Positions 19,886 through 30,043 of a DNA stretch of 64,000 nucleotides are shown here, in pieces. The stretch comes from Pseudovibrio denitrificans JCM 12308. GTDB taxonomy: Bacteria; Pseudomonadota; Alphaproteobacteria; Rhizobiales; Stappiaceae. The notes under the pieces were generated by a model that made no database searches, had not been told where the DNA came from, and saw nothing but the letters and a program-made list of their open reading frames with translations. Position numbers and translations under genes: made by a program. The first letter of the stretch is position 1; every line of letters starts with the position of its first letter. The stretch lies in contig NZ_BAZK01000016.1 in the NCBI RefSeq assembly GCF_001310815.1, positions 1-64,000 of the forward strand, in the 5' to 3' direction.

Positions 19886-22304
19886 ATGAAAGAGAATCTG
19901 GTGTGTGGAATGAGGCAGCTTGAACTGAGACTTGGACTGGTGCTGTATGGCGGGGTTTCGCTTGCCATTTACATGCACGGCGTTACTCGTGAGCTGCTCA
20001 ACTTGCAACGTGCCTCCCATGCTTTGCACCAGTTTCGCCGTGACCGTGAGCGCGGTGTGGAGAGCGACGTTGAGCTGGAAGGCTCCGCGAAATCCTACTT
20101 CGATCTTCTGGAGAGTTTTGGCCCGCAGCTGGATCTGCGGGTTGTGATTGATGCTATCTCGGGTGCTTCTGCTGGTGGTGTCAATGCCATCATGCTGGCG
20201 CGGGCGCTGGCGCATGATCTTCCACTCAAGCACCATAGCGATTTGTGGCTGTCGCTTGCCGATGTGGACAAGCTGGCCAATGAAACCTCCGGGGTAAGCA
20301 AGCATGCCAAACGTGTGCTGGCGCCTATTCTGGATAAGCTGCTGGTGTTTCTTGGTACGGATGTTCCGCACAACAAAGAGACACGCACCAAGCTGCGGGA
20401 TTTCATCAGCTCCCGCTGGTTTACGCCTCCGTTTTCAGGGGAACGTTACTCCGGTTGGCTGGTGGATGCTTGCCGTGCCATGGATGAGTACGATCGCGGT
20501 GAGACGTTGATCCCATTCGGTCAGCGGTTGGAGCTGTTTGTAACGCTGACGGATTTTCACGGTGTGTTGCGCCGGATTGCGCTGCATGATCCTGAGTTCA
20601 TTGAGGAGCTGGATCACCGCCGGATCGTGAACTTCAATGCCATCCATCGCGTGTCCAGCGGGTTGCACAGCCAGATGAGTGCGGAGTTTATTCCTGATCT
20701 GGTGTTTGCTGCACGGGCGACCTCCAGCTTTCCCGGTGCTTTCCCGCCCATGAGTGCGGCGGAGATGGATGGAGTGTTGGAACGTCAGGGGCTGGAATGG
20801 AGTGGGCGGGAGGCATTCATGAAGAATGTGCTTCATGCCAATTGTGATGCGGAAGGGGAGCGAATTTTTATTGATGGCTCTCTGGTGATGAACAAGCCTT
20901 TTGAGCCTCTGATTGAATCTATCGCACAGCGACCGGCAGCGCGTGAGGTGGTGCGGCGACTGCTTTATCTGGATCCGTTACCGTTCTCTCATCGTGATGT
21001 TCCTACTGATCCTGAACCTCCGGGGTTCTTCAAGAGTATCTTTGCTTCACTTGCACATATTCCACGCAATGAGCCGATTGGTGATGAACTGCAGGAGATT
21101 GAGCAGATCAACATGAAGGTGCGGCGCATTCAGGAAGTGGCTGATGCAGCTCTGCCTATGGTGCGCCGAGAAGTACAGAGGCTGCTTGAAAAGCACGGCA
21201 GCTTGCCTGAAACAGAGGGCGATTTTTCTGTTGTGCGACAAGGGGCTGAGCTGAGTGCGATGGAGCAGTCTGGTTTTGCCAATGCGGGATATTTGCAGCT
21301 GCGACTGGGGCATCTTGCGCATCGTGTTGTTTCTTTGATCTCCAACCTTTCTGGAGTGCAGCAGGAAGGCTGTGTTGAGAAAGGGGCGGAGGTCGTTCAA
21401 TGGTCCTGGGAGAGTGTGGAAGAGGTTGTGGTCAATGCGCTGACCTTTTCCAAGGAGGAAGACGGGGAAGCGCAGCGAGATCAGGCCAAGATCCTCAATG
21501 AGCTGAAGAGCCTCGATGTTGACTATCGTATTCGTCAGCTTCGCTTCCTGATTGAGCAGATTAACAAATTCTATCATCATGAAGAGATTGCGGGTTCTGT
21601 TGAGTTTGCCCGCCATCTGGATGTATTTAAACGCGAGCTGTATGGGCAGATTGCCAACTTACGGAACCGGTGGTCAGAGGAGTTTTATGGCACTGAGACC
21701 ATTCATCTGGCCACACTGCTCAAAGAGCCGTCTCCACAGTTGGAGACTGTGCGCAAGGTGTTAGGTGTGCTCAGCTTGCGTATGGGGCTCTCTGATCTGG
21801 ACAAGCTGACAGATTCCATTGTGTTTGAAGGCGTTGGCAAGCTTGGGGATCTGAAAGCCGCGCAAGGAATTTTGGAAGGGTATATCGGTTTCCCCTTCTT
21901 CGATACCAGCATGTTCCCGGTTCAACAGGCGCTTGATGCGTTTGAGCTGCGGAAGATTGAAGTGGGGCGGATCAGCCCTAAGGATGCGCAGCTGTTGAGC
22001 CCGGGTGGTATCGATCTGAAAGGGGCGCAGCTGCAGATGTTTGGCGCGTTCTTCAATCGGGGGTGGCGTGAGCATGACTATCTGTGGGGCCGACTGAATG
22101 CCGCTGAGCGTCTGGTGCGGTTGCTGCGTGATGTTTATCAGCAGTGCCACGGTTCAGCGTCCCATCGCTCCGGGGGATGATATGAACCTGCGGGCGATCT
22201 TTCTTGATATCCTTGAGGAGGAAGAGGGACATCTGGAGGATCATGCGGAGCTGGTGCAGGCATGCCGTGACAAGGTTGACGAGGTCTTCTCTAAGGGATG
22301 TTAG
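19886..22304 (+). CDS. Patatin-like phospholipase, C-terminus in a shifted frame
   Basis: A large cytoplasmic or membrane-associated patatin-family acyl hydrolase of about 800 aa. The glycine-rich oxyanion region YGGVSLAIYMHGV, the nucleophile elbow GASAGGVNA (GxSxG) and the catalytic aspartate in IDGSL form the Ser-Asp dyad. The C-terminal half matches patatin-related proteins with a DUF3376-type region ending WGRLNAAERLVRLL. As written the frame ends at 22180, but the frame reading IFLDILEEEEGHLEDH runs on to 22304 and looks like the true helical C-terminus; joining them needs a net +1 or -2 shift near 22140. The ATG at 19886 was chosen; ATG at 19910 is possible. Confidence 0.82.
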
Positions 22305-22357
22305 CTACACAGCACTTTGTACAAGACACACTCACCAAAATCCGATAGGGAAGAGGC

Positions 22358-22737
22358 ATGAAAAATCTCATCCTGATTGCACTTGGCGGCGGGGCAGGAG
22401 CGGTTTGCCGGCATCTGGTTTCAATGGCCGGCCTACGTCTTCTGGGGCCTTCTTTTCCTTGGGGCACTGTCACCGTAAACATTCTTGGTTCTTTGCTGAT
22501 GGGGATCTTTGTTGAGGTTCTCGCACAGCGTCTGAATGCTTCTTCTGACTGCGTTATCTGATTGCCACGGGTTTCCTTGGAGGCTTCACCACTTTCTCAA
22601 CGTTCTCGCTGGATGTGGCGGTGTTGTGGGAGCGGGGCGAGCCGATTGCGACTGTTGCGTATGTGCTGGTTTCGGTGATCCTGTCTGTCTCGGCCTTGTT
22701 TGCTGGTCTTTACATCACGCGGCAGGTTCTCGCCTGA
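22358..22737 (+). pseudogene. crcB: Fluoride exporter CrcB, broken by a -1 frameshift as written
   Basis: CrcB/Fluc is a small dual-topology membrane channel exporting fluoride. Residues 1-63 read LIALGGGAGAVCRHL and FPWGTVTVNILGSLLMG (TM1-2, with the conserved N of the VNxxGS motif). At about 22547 the sequence reads TCTGACTGC; one extra A gives SELRYLIATGFLGGFTTFST, the conserved second half including the Phe-box, continuing to a TGA at 22735-22737. The restored length is about 126 aa, normal. No fluoride riboswitch was recognised upstream. Confidence 0.85.
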
Positions 22738-22919
22738 TTTTGCAAGTTGGCGGCAAAAACTCATAGAAACTTGATGGTTTTTCGTTTTTGACGCGCTGAA
22801 ACAGCGTGAAAGGCTTGCATGTTTGGGCGGCACCTGCCAAATGAGCGCCAACAGATTTAATAGGAACGGCTGGCGCACCCTTTGTGCTGCCGCCGCGATA
22901 AAGGTCAGGACCTTCACTC

Positions 22920-23969
22920 ATGAGTGGCTCCCAGAAAAAAGCAGCGCCTCAGAACAAGGGTGGCAGCCCCGTCAAGATTGAGATGCGCCGCGTTGATGAA
23001 GACGACGCAGGCATCCGTCTGGACCGTTGGTTCAAAGAAAATTTCCCTGAACTTGGCTTTGGCCGTTTGCAGAAATTGCTGCGGACAAAACAGGTTCGTG
23101 TTGATGGCAAACGTGCTGAAGCTTCCACTCGTTTGGAAGCTGGTCAGGAAATCCGCATTCCACCTCTTGGTGTTGAGCTTGCTGCGGATGACCGCAAGAA
23201 CGCAAAGCCACGTGCCCGTAAGCTGGTTGACAGTGATCGTGAAGCCATTGAGCAGATGATGCTCTTTGAAGATTCTCACGTCATGGTGCTGAACAAGCCT
23301 GCTGGCCTGGCCGTGCAGGGTGGCTCCGGTCTTAAGCGTCACGTGGATGGCATGCTGGACGCCTTCACCAACCAGAAAGGTGATAAGCCACGTCTGGTTC
23401 ACCGTCTGGACCGTGAAACCTCTGGTATTCTGCTGGTTGCGAAGACCCGCCGTGCGGCGCAGGAGCTGACGAAAGCATTCCGTCACCGCAACACACGCAA
23501 GATCTACTGGGCGATGGTTGCTGGTGTGCCGAAGCCTCGTCAGGGCCGCATCTCGACTTATCTGGCACGTGACGAAGGTGAAGAGCGTATGCGCGTTGTC
23601 CGTCATGGGGATGATGAGGCGCAACACGCAGTCAGCCTTTACAACGTGGTTGAGCAGTCCGGTCAGAAGCTTTCATGGGTGACCCTGAAGCCCGTGACAG
23701 GTCGTACGCACCAGCTGCGCGCGCATTCAGCTCATATTGGTCATCCGATCATTGGTGATCCAAAATACTTCAACATTCAGAACTGGGAGCTGCCGGGCGG
23801 CATTCAGAACAAGCTGCACTTGCTGGCACGCCGGATTGTTATTCCGCATCCATCAGGCAATGGTGTGATTGATGTTTCTGCGCCTTTGCCACCGCATATG
23901 CAGCAGACCTGGAACTTGCTTGGTATGGATGTGAAGGACTATGATCCTGAAGTGAATGAACCAGAATAA
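22920..23969 (+). CDS. rluC: RluA-family 23S rRNA pseudouridine synthase (RluC-type)
   Basis: Converts uridines in 23S rRNA to pseudouridine. An S4 RNA-binding domain lies at about residues 20-85 (GIRLDRWFKENF, RLQKLLRTKQVRVDG). The catalytic domain carries the motif VHRLDRETSGILLVAKT with the catalytic aspartate (about residue 162). Later motifs LKPVTGRTHQLRAH and HPIIGDPKY are typical of the RluA/C/D group. At 349 aa it is of normal length. It heads a three-gene run with the HAD phosphatase and ATP12 genes, an order seen across alphaproteobacteria. The exact target uridines are inferred from the family only. Confidence 0.9.
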   Translation: MSGSQKKAAPQNKGGSPVKIEMRRVDEDDAGIRLDRWFKENFPELGFGRLQKLLRTKQVRVDGKRAEASTRLEAGQEIRIPPLGVELAADDRKNAKPRARKLVDSDREAIEQMMLFEDSHVMVLNKPAGLAVQGGSGLKRHVDGMLDAFTNQKGDKPRLVHRLDRETSGILLVAKTRRAAQELTKAFRHRNTRKIYWAMVAGVPKPRQGRISTYLARDEGEERMRVVRHGDDEAQHAVSLYNVVEQSGQKLSWVTLKPVTGRTHQLRAHSAHIGHPIIGDPKYFNIQNWELPGGIQNKLHLLARRIVIPHPSGNGVIDVSAPLPPHMQQTWNLLGMDVKDYDPEVNEPE

Positions 23970-23997
23970 GCAATAGCAAAATAACGGGCTGATCTTC

Positions 23998-24678
23998 ATG
24001 TATCTCATTGTGTTCGACTGCGACGGCACGCTCGCGGATAGCCAGGACAATATCATGATTGGTTTTACCGCAGCATATCGCTCTGTCGATCTGCCGCTGC
24101 CATCGCGTGATGAGATTCTTGAAACGGTTGGTCTGACGCTGCATGTCGCCTTTGAAAAGCTGTTGGGCCGGAAAGATCCTGAGCTGATCGACAGAATGGT
24201 CAAAGGATACCAGCAGGTTGTTTGGGAAATGCGCTCCAAGGGCCGGGATTATGATCCGCTCTATGAGGGCGCAATTGAGGCTTTGAGGGAACTGGCGGAC
24301 CGGGAAGACGTGCTTCTTGGTATCGCGACTGGCAAGCATTCCCGCGGAATGAAGCATCTGATCAGTTTGCATGAGCTGGAAGGTGTCTTCACCACGATGC
24401 AGACCGCGGATGTTGCGCCGTCCAAGCCGAACCCAGGCATGATTTTTCAGGCGATGAGCGAAACCGGCGTCGATCTTGAAAACACGATTATGATTGGTGA
24501 TACGACCTTCGATATGCAGATGGCCCGCAATGCAGGCGTTAAATCTGTTGGGGTCACATGGGGTTACCACAGTGCTGAGGATGTGAAGAGCGCTGGGGCA
24601 ACCTATGTCATCAATCACTTTAAGGAACTCATTCCGGTGCTGAGTGAGCACTTTAAGTGGAATAAGGAAATCGCATAA
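23998..24678 (+). CDS. HAD-superfamily phosphatase (phosphoglycolate phosphatase-like)
   Basis: A 226-aa soluble HAD hydrolase. Motif I is DCDGTLADS (nucleophile D8, acid D10), motif II is the T in GIATGKHSRG, motif III K in SKPNPGM and motif IV IGDTTFDMQMA. A helical cap lies between motifs I and II, as in the Gph/PGP subclass. It sits between rluC and the ATP12 gene, sharing one base with the latter (TAATG), so the three are likely co-transcribed. The substrate is not determinable from sequence. Confidence 0.88.
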   Translation: MYLIVFDCDGTLADSQDNIMIGFTAAYRSVDLPLPSRDEILETVGLTLHVAFEKLLGRKDPELIDRMVKGYQQVVWEMRSKGRDYDPLYEGAIEALRELADREDVLLGIATGKHSRGMKHLISLHELEGVFTTMQTADVAPSKPNPGMIFQAMSETGVDLENTIMIGDTTFDMQMARNAGVKSVGVTWGYHSAEDVKSAGATYVINHFKELIPVLSEHFKWNKEIA

Positions 24679-25472
24679 TGCGTGACATTTTTGAGCAGAT
24701 TGCAGATGACATTGCAAAAGGGCCTGTTGATGCTGTTCAGGCTGCACGTGAACACACAAAGCGGAACCTGCCGAAGCGGTTTTATGAGCGCGTCAGTGTT
24801 GAGTTGAAAGACGATGTTTTTGCTGTTTTGCTGGATGGTCGTTCCATCAAAACGCCTGGCCGAAATGCTCTGGTGTTCAAAGATGAAGTGATTGCGGAAG
24901 GTGTGGCTGCTGAATGGGAGCTGCAGGAAGAAGAGATTGATCCGGGTACAATGCCGCTAACCCGCATTGCCCATTCCGCGATTGATGCCGTTGAAGAAAA
25001 ATTTGCCGAGGTTGCAGATGAGATCACCCGTTATGCCGGGAATGACCATCTCTGTTACCGTGCTGACTCTCCTGCTGAACTTGTTGGTCGTCAGACTGCG
25101 CAGTGGGATCCTGTTCTGAGTTGGGCAGAGAAGTTGCTTGGTGGTCGCTTCAAGTTGGTTGAAGGGATCATGCATGTTGCGCAGGATGAAGCTGTGACGG
25201 CAGCTTATCGTGCTGAGCTGGACAAGTATGACGCACTGCAGTTGGCTGCGATCCATACGGTGACATCCATTTGCGGCTCTGCTCTTCTGGCATTGGCTCT
25301 GGCCGAAAAAGAGTTTGATGCAGATGCTGTCTGGTCAGCTGCTCACGTGGATGAAGATTGGAACATCGAGCAGTGGGGACAGGACGAAGAGGCTGCCCGC
25401 ATTCGTCGGTTCAAGAATGATGAGTTCAATGCTGCTGCTCTTATTCTGGTGGGAGCACCAGAAGAAAGCTAA
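24678..25472 (+). CDS. ATP12-family F1-ATPase assembly chaperone
   Basis: A homologue of mitochondrial Atp12, which chaperones the F1 alpha subunit; this family is largely restricted to alphaproteobacteria and mitochondria. The sequence (264 aa) contains the typical LDGRSIKTPGRNALV segment (about residues 53-67), EWELQEEEIDPGTMPLTRIAHSA, and the C-terminal EEDWNIEQWG-like stretch (DEDWNIEQWGQDEEA). It overlaps the HAD gene by one base and is followed by a terminator. Confidence 0.9.
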   Translation: MRDIFEQIADDIAKGPVDAVQAAREHTKRNLPKRFYERVSVELKDDVFAVLLDGRSIKTPGRNALVFKDEVIAEGVAAEWELQEEEIDPGTMPLTRIAHSAIDAVEEKFAEVADEITRYAGNDHLCYRADSPAELVGRQTAQWDPVLSWAEKLLGGRFKLVEGIMHVAQDEAVTAAYRAELDKYDALQLAAIHTVTSICGSALLALALAEKEFDADAVWSAAHVDEDWNIEQWGQDEEAARIRRFKNDEFNAAALILVGAPEES

Positions 25473-25499
25473 GTGGTTTCTGATTGAGATCTGAACTCT

Positions 25500-25528
25500 A
25501 AAAGCGCAGTCAGTGGCTGCGCTTTTTT
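25500..25528 (+). terminator. Intrinsic terminator after the ATP12 gene
   Basis: GCGCAG and CTGCGC (25504-25522) form a stem flanked by AAAA and TTTTTT, 28 bp after the stop codon. Confidence 0.9.
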
Positions 25529-25716
25529 GTTGGGTGGCTTCTACTTATCGTAGAAAGAAATCAATAGTTTGTAGTATGTGGGTAATGGGATTTTAATTGC
25601 CGTGTTACTGTCGAATCTGTTCAACTGTGTGCTGCAGCCATCCGGCATAAGAATAATGTTTAAAACGACACATCGCCAAACACGGTCATAATCACAAAAA
25701 TTGAGGAACTCCGCCG

Positions 25717-26202
25717 ATGAAACATAATGAGAAAGTTATTGAGCGGCTTAACGAGGCTCTGAAGCTTGAGCTTGGTGCCGTCAATCAGTACTGGCTGCAT
25801 TACCGCCTGCTGGATGACTGGGGCTTTGGCAAACTGGCGCAAAAGGAGCGTGAGGAATCCGTTGAAGAGATGGAACATGCGGACAAGCTGATTGAGCGCA
25901 TCCTCTTCCTTGGTGGTCACCCAAACATGCAGACAGTTGGTGCGCTTAAGATCGGCACAAACCTGAAAGAAGTTCTGGAAGCTGATCTGGCTGGTGAACA
26001 TGAAGCGCGTGAATCTTATAAGAAGAGCCGCGAGATCTGTGACGCCGAAGGCGACTATGTTTCCATGAAGCTGTTTGATGATCTGCTGGCAGATGAGGAA
26101 GGGCATATCGACTTCCTTGAAACACAGCTTGAGCTTCTTGAGAAGATTGGCGAGCAGCACTACGGTGCGCTGAATGCTAACTCGGCTGATGCGAGCGAAT
26201 AA
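25717..26202 (+). CDS. bfr: Bacterioferritin (first copy)
   Basis: Bacterioferritin (161 aa) forms 24-mers that oxidise Fe(II) and store iron. All di-iron ferroxidase ligands are at their usual positions: E18, E51, H54, E94, E127 and H130. The haem-ligating methionine M52 is present, so haem binding at the dimer interface is expected. It is monocistronic, with terminators on both sides. A second, similar copy lies 0.8 kb downstream. Confidence 0.95.
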   Translation: MKHNEKVIERLNEALKLELGAVNQYWLHYRLLDDWGFGKLAQKEREESVEEMEHADKLIERILFLGGHPNMQTVGALKIGTNLKEVLEADLAGEHEARESYKKSREICDAEGDYVSMKLFDDLLADEEGHIDFLETQLELLEKIGEQHYGALNANSADASE

Positions 26203-26228
26203 TCGCGCTAACCGATTGTTTTGATTTG

Positions 26229-26258
26229 AAAGAGCTGCCCATTGGGTGGCTCTTTTTT
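26229..26258 (+). terminator. Intrinsic terminator after first bacterioferritin gene
   Basis: AAGAGCTGCCC and GGTGGCTCTTTTTT form a stem with T-run 27 bp after the bfr stop. Confidence 0.85.
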
Positions 26259-26324
26259 GTTGGGTTAGAGTTGTTTTTCCAGCAAGAACTCGCAAAAAAC
26301 TTATCCCCCTTCCCAAAATCTACC

Positions 26325-26775
26325 CTATCCTAACTCTCGTGCCCACGCATTCGGGCAGGAGTGGACCGCCCATTCCGTGGCGTGGGCGGGGTTGGGCTAC
26401 CGCATGAGGTAACGTATCGTGTCGGGAGGTCCGGTGAAGCGCCATACCCTATTGAGACCACAGTGGTAGTAGGGAGCTTGGGGTCGTTCCGAAGGGCGTC
26501 CGGTGGTGGCAGGAAACTGCCGATGGTACAAAAGCGTATCAAAGATGCGCAGATGTGCCTGTCGCGTCTGTTCGAGAGGGAGCCCGCGTGTTCATGAGAA
26601 AAGGCCTGGGCGAGGCGAACAGCCAATGCCGAAGAAACATTTCTAACAAGTAGCGCAGGCAGAGCCTGTTCGCCTTGCTCCACCCGTTTTAGCGGGAACT
26701 CTAACTCTCCAACACCGCCTGTTACCAGCGCGGTGCTATAGGTGTTTTCGAGCGAACTGCCGAAAAGCGCTCCCA
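26325..26775 (+). other. GC-rich structured non-coding element between the two bfr genes
   Basis: About 450 bp here are richer in G+C than the flanks, carry no convincing gene, and contain several strong inverted repeats: CGCCCA..GTGGCGTGGGCGG near 26370-26390, GGCAGGAAACTGCC at about 26508-26523, and AGGCGAACAG/CTGTTCGCCT around 26613-26675. The left edge reads GTGCCCACGC..GGGC, which resembles the GUGYG start and first helix of a group II intron, but no domain V or reverse transcriptase is visible. It could be a degraded group II intron fragment or another structured RNA. Both strands have open frames (26361-26597 +; 26330-26803 -), judged by-products of composition. Confidence 0.35.
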
Positions 26776-26998
26776 GTTTCCAATCAGAATACGCGTAAAG
26801 CAATAGTTTAAAGCTTGGCGCGTGAATTTAAATGAATGCGGCATGCTTTAGGCTTCATTAGGAACGATCGGGGATTTGGGTTGGCGGTGTGTTGGGCTGA
26901 ACTATGTTTATGGGGTCAATACTCGTTTGGGGGACGGTTCTGAACGAGTTGCATTTTCATCTGCATTCCCAAAGGAGCAGTGCGCGCACTGAGATCTC

Positions 26999-27484
26999 AT
27001 GAAAGCAAAAGACGGTGTCATTGAACGTTTGAACAAAGCCCTTTCCATGGAGCTCGGGGCTGTCAATCAATACTGGGTGCATTTCCGGCTTCTTGAAGAT
27101 TGGGGCTACACAAAGCTTGGCAAGAAAGAGCGGGCCGAGTCGATTGAAGAAATGCAGCATGCTGACCGTTTGGTTGAGCGCATTGTGTTTTTGGAAGGTC
27201 ATCCGAACCTGCAAACCATTGCTCCGCTGCGTATTGGCACATCTGTGAAAGAAGTGCTGGAGGCTGATCTGGCTGGAGAGCGTGAGGCGATTGAGTATTA
27301 CAGCGAATCCCGTGTGTTCTGTGAGCAGCAAGGGGACTTCGTGACCATGGCACTTTTTGACAGTTTGCTGGCTGATGAAGAAGGACACTGCGATTTTCTT
27401 GAGACTCAGTTGGAGCTTCTTGAGCAAATAGGCGAAGAAAAATATGGATTGCTCAATGCGGGCAGTGCGGATGAGGCCGAGTGA
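26999..27484 (+). CDS. bfr: Bacterioferritin (second copy)
   Basis: A second bacterioferritin of exactly the same length (161 aa). Ferroxidase ligands E18, E51, H54, E94, E127 and H130 and haem ligand M52 are all conserved. It differs from the first copy mainly in surface residues and helix C-D. Paired Bfr subunits can form mixed shells in some bacteria; here both subunits keep ferroxidase and haem sites, so neither is a specialised half. ATG at 26999 has no strong ribosome-binding site. The 173-bp spacer to pccB shows no clear terminator. Confidence 0.94.
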   Translation: MKAKDGVIERLNKALSMELGAVNQYWVHFRLLEDWGYTKLGKKERAESIEEMQHADRLVERIVFLEGHPNLQTIAPLRIGTSVKEVLEADLAGEREAIEYYSESRVFCEQQGDFVTMALFDSLLADEEGHCDFLETQLELLEQIGEEKYGLLNAGSADEAE

Positions 27485-27657
27485 GATTTGCTGATTTATC
27501 GGCAAAGAATGCTTGGTTTCCCAAGGGTTATGGCGTGTTGGGTTGAGGTGGTTCGTGGTTGCATCGTAAGAAGCTTCTCAATCCAACGGCTTACTAGTTT
27601 TTTTGCTTAGGGGCGTGTTAGGAGATAACTCAGTTAGATTGGGAGCTGAGATATCTT

Positions 27658-29190
27658 ATGAAGGAAGTTCTAGCTGAATTAGAAAAAAGACGTGATGAAG
27701 CGCGGCTTGGTGGGGGACAGCGCCGAATTGATGCGCAGCATAAACGCGGAAAACTCACCGCACGAGAGCGCATTGAAATTCTGCTAGATGAAGGTTCCTT
27801 CGAAGAATTCGATATGTTCAAGCAGCACCGCTGTACCGAGTTTGGTATGGAGGAGACGCACTTCCCGGGTGATGGTGTTGTTGCTGGTTGGGGTACGGTT
27901 AATGGCCGTACGGTTTACCTCTTCTCAAAAGACTTCACGGTATTTGGTGGCTCGCTTTCTGAGACCCACGCAGAGAAAATCATGAAGATCCAGGATATGG
28001 CGCTGCAGAACCGCGCGCCGATCATTGGTATTTTCGATGCAGGTGGTGCTCGTATTCAGGAAGGTGTTGCGGCACTTGGTGGATACGGCGAAGTGTTCTG
28101 GCGCAATATTCAGGCGTCTGGTGTTATTCCGCAGATCTCCGTGATCATGGGGCCATGTGCTGGTGGTGATGTGTATTCCCCAGCGATGACCGATTTCATC
28201 TTCATGGTGCGCGATACCTCCTACATGTTTGTGACTGGTCCGGATGTTGTGAAGACCGTGACCAATGAGACTGTGACGGCTGAAGAGCTGGGCGGTGCGA
28301 GCATTCACACCACCAAGTCCTCCATTGCGGATGGTGCGTTTGATAACGACGTGGAAGCGCTGCTGCAGATCCGCCGTCTGGTGGATTATCTGCCGATGAA
28401 CAATCAGGCGCCATTGCCTGAGCTATCCGTTTATGACGATCCGTCCCGATTGGATGAGAGCCTCAATACGCTGGTTCCGGATAATCCGAACAAGCCGTAT
28501 GACATGCGGGAACTGATCCTGAAGACCGTGGATGAACGGGATTTCTTCGAGATTCAGGAAAGCTTTGCTGGAAACATCATCACAGGCTTTGGTCGTGTTG
28601 AAGGGCGTACCGTTGGAATCGTTGCCAACCAGCCGATGGTTCTTGCTGGCGTTCTGGACAGTGATGCGAGTCGTAAAGCTGCGCGTTTCGTGCGCTTCTG
28701 TGACTGCTTCAACATTCCGCTGGTTACCTTTGTGGATGTTCCGGGCTTCCTGCCGGGTACAGCGCAGGAATATGGCGGGTTGATCAAGCATGGCGCGAAA
28801 CTGCTGTTTGCTTATGGTGAGGCGACTGTTCCGAAGATCACTGTGATCACACGTAAGGCTTACGGTGGTGCTTATGACGTGATGAGCTCCAAGCATATCC
28901 GTGGTGATGTGAACTACGCTTGGCCATCTGCTGAGATCGCTGTGATGGGCGCGAAAGGTGCGGTTGAGATCCTGTATCGCAATGAACTGGATGATCCTGA
29001 GAAGATTGCCGAGCGGACAAAGGATTATGAAGACCGGTTCGCGAACCCGTTTGTGGCTGCAGAGCGTGGGTACATTGATGAGGTGATCATGCCTCAGTCT
29101 ACCCGGATGCGGATCTCTCGTGCGCTGGCAATGCTGCGGACCAAGAACCAGCAGATGCCATGGCGTAAGCACGACAATATTCCGCTCTAA
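27658..29190 (+). CDS. pccB: Propionyl-CoA carboxylase beta subunit (carboxyltransferase)
   Basis: Carboxyltransferase subunit (510 aa) that moves CO2 from carboxybiotin to propionyl-CoA, giving methylmalonyl-CoA. It shows the two-domain crotonase fold: an N-terminal half with [40 protein letters not shown] and [16 protein letters not shown], and a C-terminal half with [17 protein letters not shown] and [14 protein letters not shown]. The close match to the PccB type rather than AccD or MccB is family knowledge. The alpha subunit gene lies 3.2 kb downstream on the same strand, separated by a minus-strand block. Confidence 0.94.
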   Translation: MKEVLAELEKRRDEARLGGGQRRIDAQHKRGKLTARERIEILLDEGSFEEFDMFKQHRCTEFGMEETHFPGDGVVAGWGTVNGRTVYLFSKDFTVFGGSLSETHAEKIMKIQDMALQNRAPIIGIFDAGGARIQEGVAALGGYGEVFWRNIQASGVIPQISVIMGPCAGGDVYSPAMTDFIFMVRDTSYMFVTGPDVVKTVTNETVTAEELGGASIHTTKSSIADGAFDNDVEALLQIRRLVDYLPMNNQAPLPELSVYDDPSRLDESLNTLVPDNPNKPYDMRELILKTVDERDFFEIQESFAGNIITGFGRVEGRTVGIVANQPMVLAGVLDSDASRKAARFVRFCDCFNIPLVTFVDVPGFLPGTAQEYGGLIKHGAKLLFAYGEATVPKITVITRKAYGGAYDVMSSKHIRGDVNYAWPSAEIAVMGAKGAVEILYRNELDDPEKIAERTKDYEDRFANPFVAAERGYIDEVIMPQSTRMRISRALAMLRTKNQQMPWRKHDNIPL

Positions 29191-29217
29191 GACAGAGCTT
29201 GTGATTTCTGAAAAATG

Positions 29218-29252
29218 AAAACCCCGGCCTTCGTGAAAAGGTCGGGGTTTTG
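29218..29252. terminator. Bidirectional intrinsic terminator between pccB and the small secreted protein cluster
   Basis: AAAACCCCGGCC, a loop, then GGTCGGGGTTTT form a strong stem with an A-run upstream and T-run downstream, so it can end transcription of pccB and of the convergent minus-strand genes. Confidence 0.9.
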
Positions 29253-29293
29253 TTGATAGGGGAGAGGGGGACTAACTTGAGGCGAGTTAGGTC

Positions 29294-29593
29294 TTAGTTT
29301 TCGTCGTTCTCAACCACACAGGTGTAACCGATGAGGGAATGGTTGGAATCTTTGGTCACAACGTAGGCGCGCTGTGTTTCTTCGTGTGGGCCACAGAAGG
29401 AGCCATTTGCAACGTAGCGATCGTAAAGACCTGGACCGGTTGCCAGAACGACTGCGCCTTTATCCTGAACCAGAGCTTTTACCTGGGAGCCTGTGAGGTC
29501 AGTTGTGCTTGTGAGGGGAACATTCATTGCCTGAGCAACGGAAGCAGCAGAAACGAGGCCGAGAACGGAAAGGGTTAGTGCGATCTTTTTCAT
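29294..29593 (-). CDS. Small secreted protein, unknown family (paralogue 1, two-Cys type)
   Basis: A 99-aa protein that I do not recognise by name. A clear Sec signal peptide (MKKIALTLSVLGLVSAASVAQA) predicts periplasmic or extracellular location and a mature form of about 77 residues. The shared core is a KALVQDKGAVVLATGPGLYDRYV segment, then FCGPHEE, VVTKDSN and LIGYTC. It has two cysteines in the mature part. It is the last of three tandem near-identical genes; a hairpin lies 43 nt upstream of the start. Function unknown. Confidence 0.8.
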   Translation of the reverse strand: MKKIALTLSVLGLVSAASVAQAMNVPLTSTTDLTGSQVKALVQDKGAVVLATGPGLYDRYVANGSFCGPHEETQRAYVVTKDSNHSLIGYTCVVENDEN

Positions 29594-29635
29594 TGTATTA
29601 GCTTTCGGTTTTTAATTCTTATGGGAACTTGGGGA

Positions 29636-29661
29636 GGAAAGGCCGGAGGCACAGCCTTTCC
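29636..29661 (-). promoter_or_regulatory. Conserved leader hairpin upstream of paralogue 1
   Basis: GGAAAGGC (29636-29643) and GCCTTTCC (29654-29661) form a perfect 8-bp stem 43 nt upstream of the ATG. Equivalent hairpins stand at the same distance before paralogues 2 and 3. No T-run follows on the minus strand. Confidence 0.5.
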
Positions 29662-29710
29662 CTGGGGCTTTGTGATGGGCGTGCTTCTAACTTTGGGGCG
29701 AGTTAGAAAA

Positions 29711-30001
29711 TCAGCTGTTTTTGTTGTCGACCACGCAGGTGTAACCAATGAGGGAATGGTTGGAGTCTTTGGTTACGACGTAAGCGCGTTCTGTTTCTTC
29801 GTGGGTTGCGCAATAGGAGGCGTTTGCAACGTAGCGATCATAGAGACCAGGGCCAGTTGACAGTACGATTGCGCCTTTGTCCTGAACGAGTGCCTTTGCT
29901 TCAGAAGCGGTCAGGTCACCAGTGTTGACCAGAGCTGCCTGAGCGATGGAAGCAGCGGAAACGAGGCCGAGAACGGAAAGGGTCAGAGCGATCTTTTTCA
30001 T
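29711..30001 (-). CDS. Small secreted protein, unknown family (paralogue 2, two-Cys type)
   Basis: A 96-aa protein with signal peptide MKKIALTLSVLGLVSAASIAQA, nearly identical to paralogue 3 and close to paralogue 1. Core motifs are EAKALVQDKGAIVLSTGPGLYDRYVAN, YCATHEE, VVTKDSN and LIGYTC. It carries two mature cysteines. The near identity of gene and leader indicates recent tandem duplication. I do not recognise the family; function unknown. Confidence 0.8.
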   Translation of the reverse strand: MKKIALTLSVLGLVSAASIAQAALVNTGDLTASEAKALVQDKGAIVLSTGPGLYDRYVANASYCATHEETERAYVVTKDSNHSLIGYTCVVDNKNS

Positions 30002-30043
30002 TGGGATTACTTTCTATTTTTACAATATGAGTTGTTTTTGAGA

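Noticed and set aside
22291..22357. Fluoride riboswitch before crcB
   Set aside because: The spacer is short and lacks a recognisable fluoride-responsive motif; not claimed.
26330..26803. 157-codon minus-strand and 78-codon plus-strand open frames in the bfr spacer
   Set aside because: No start signals or protein-like motifs; the region is better explained as structured non-coding DNA.
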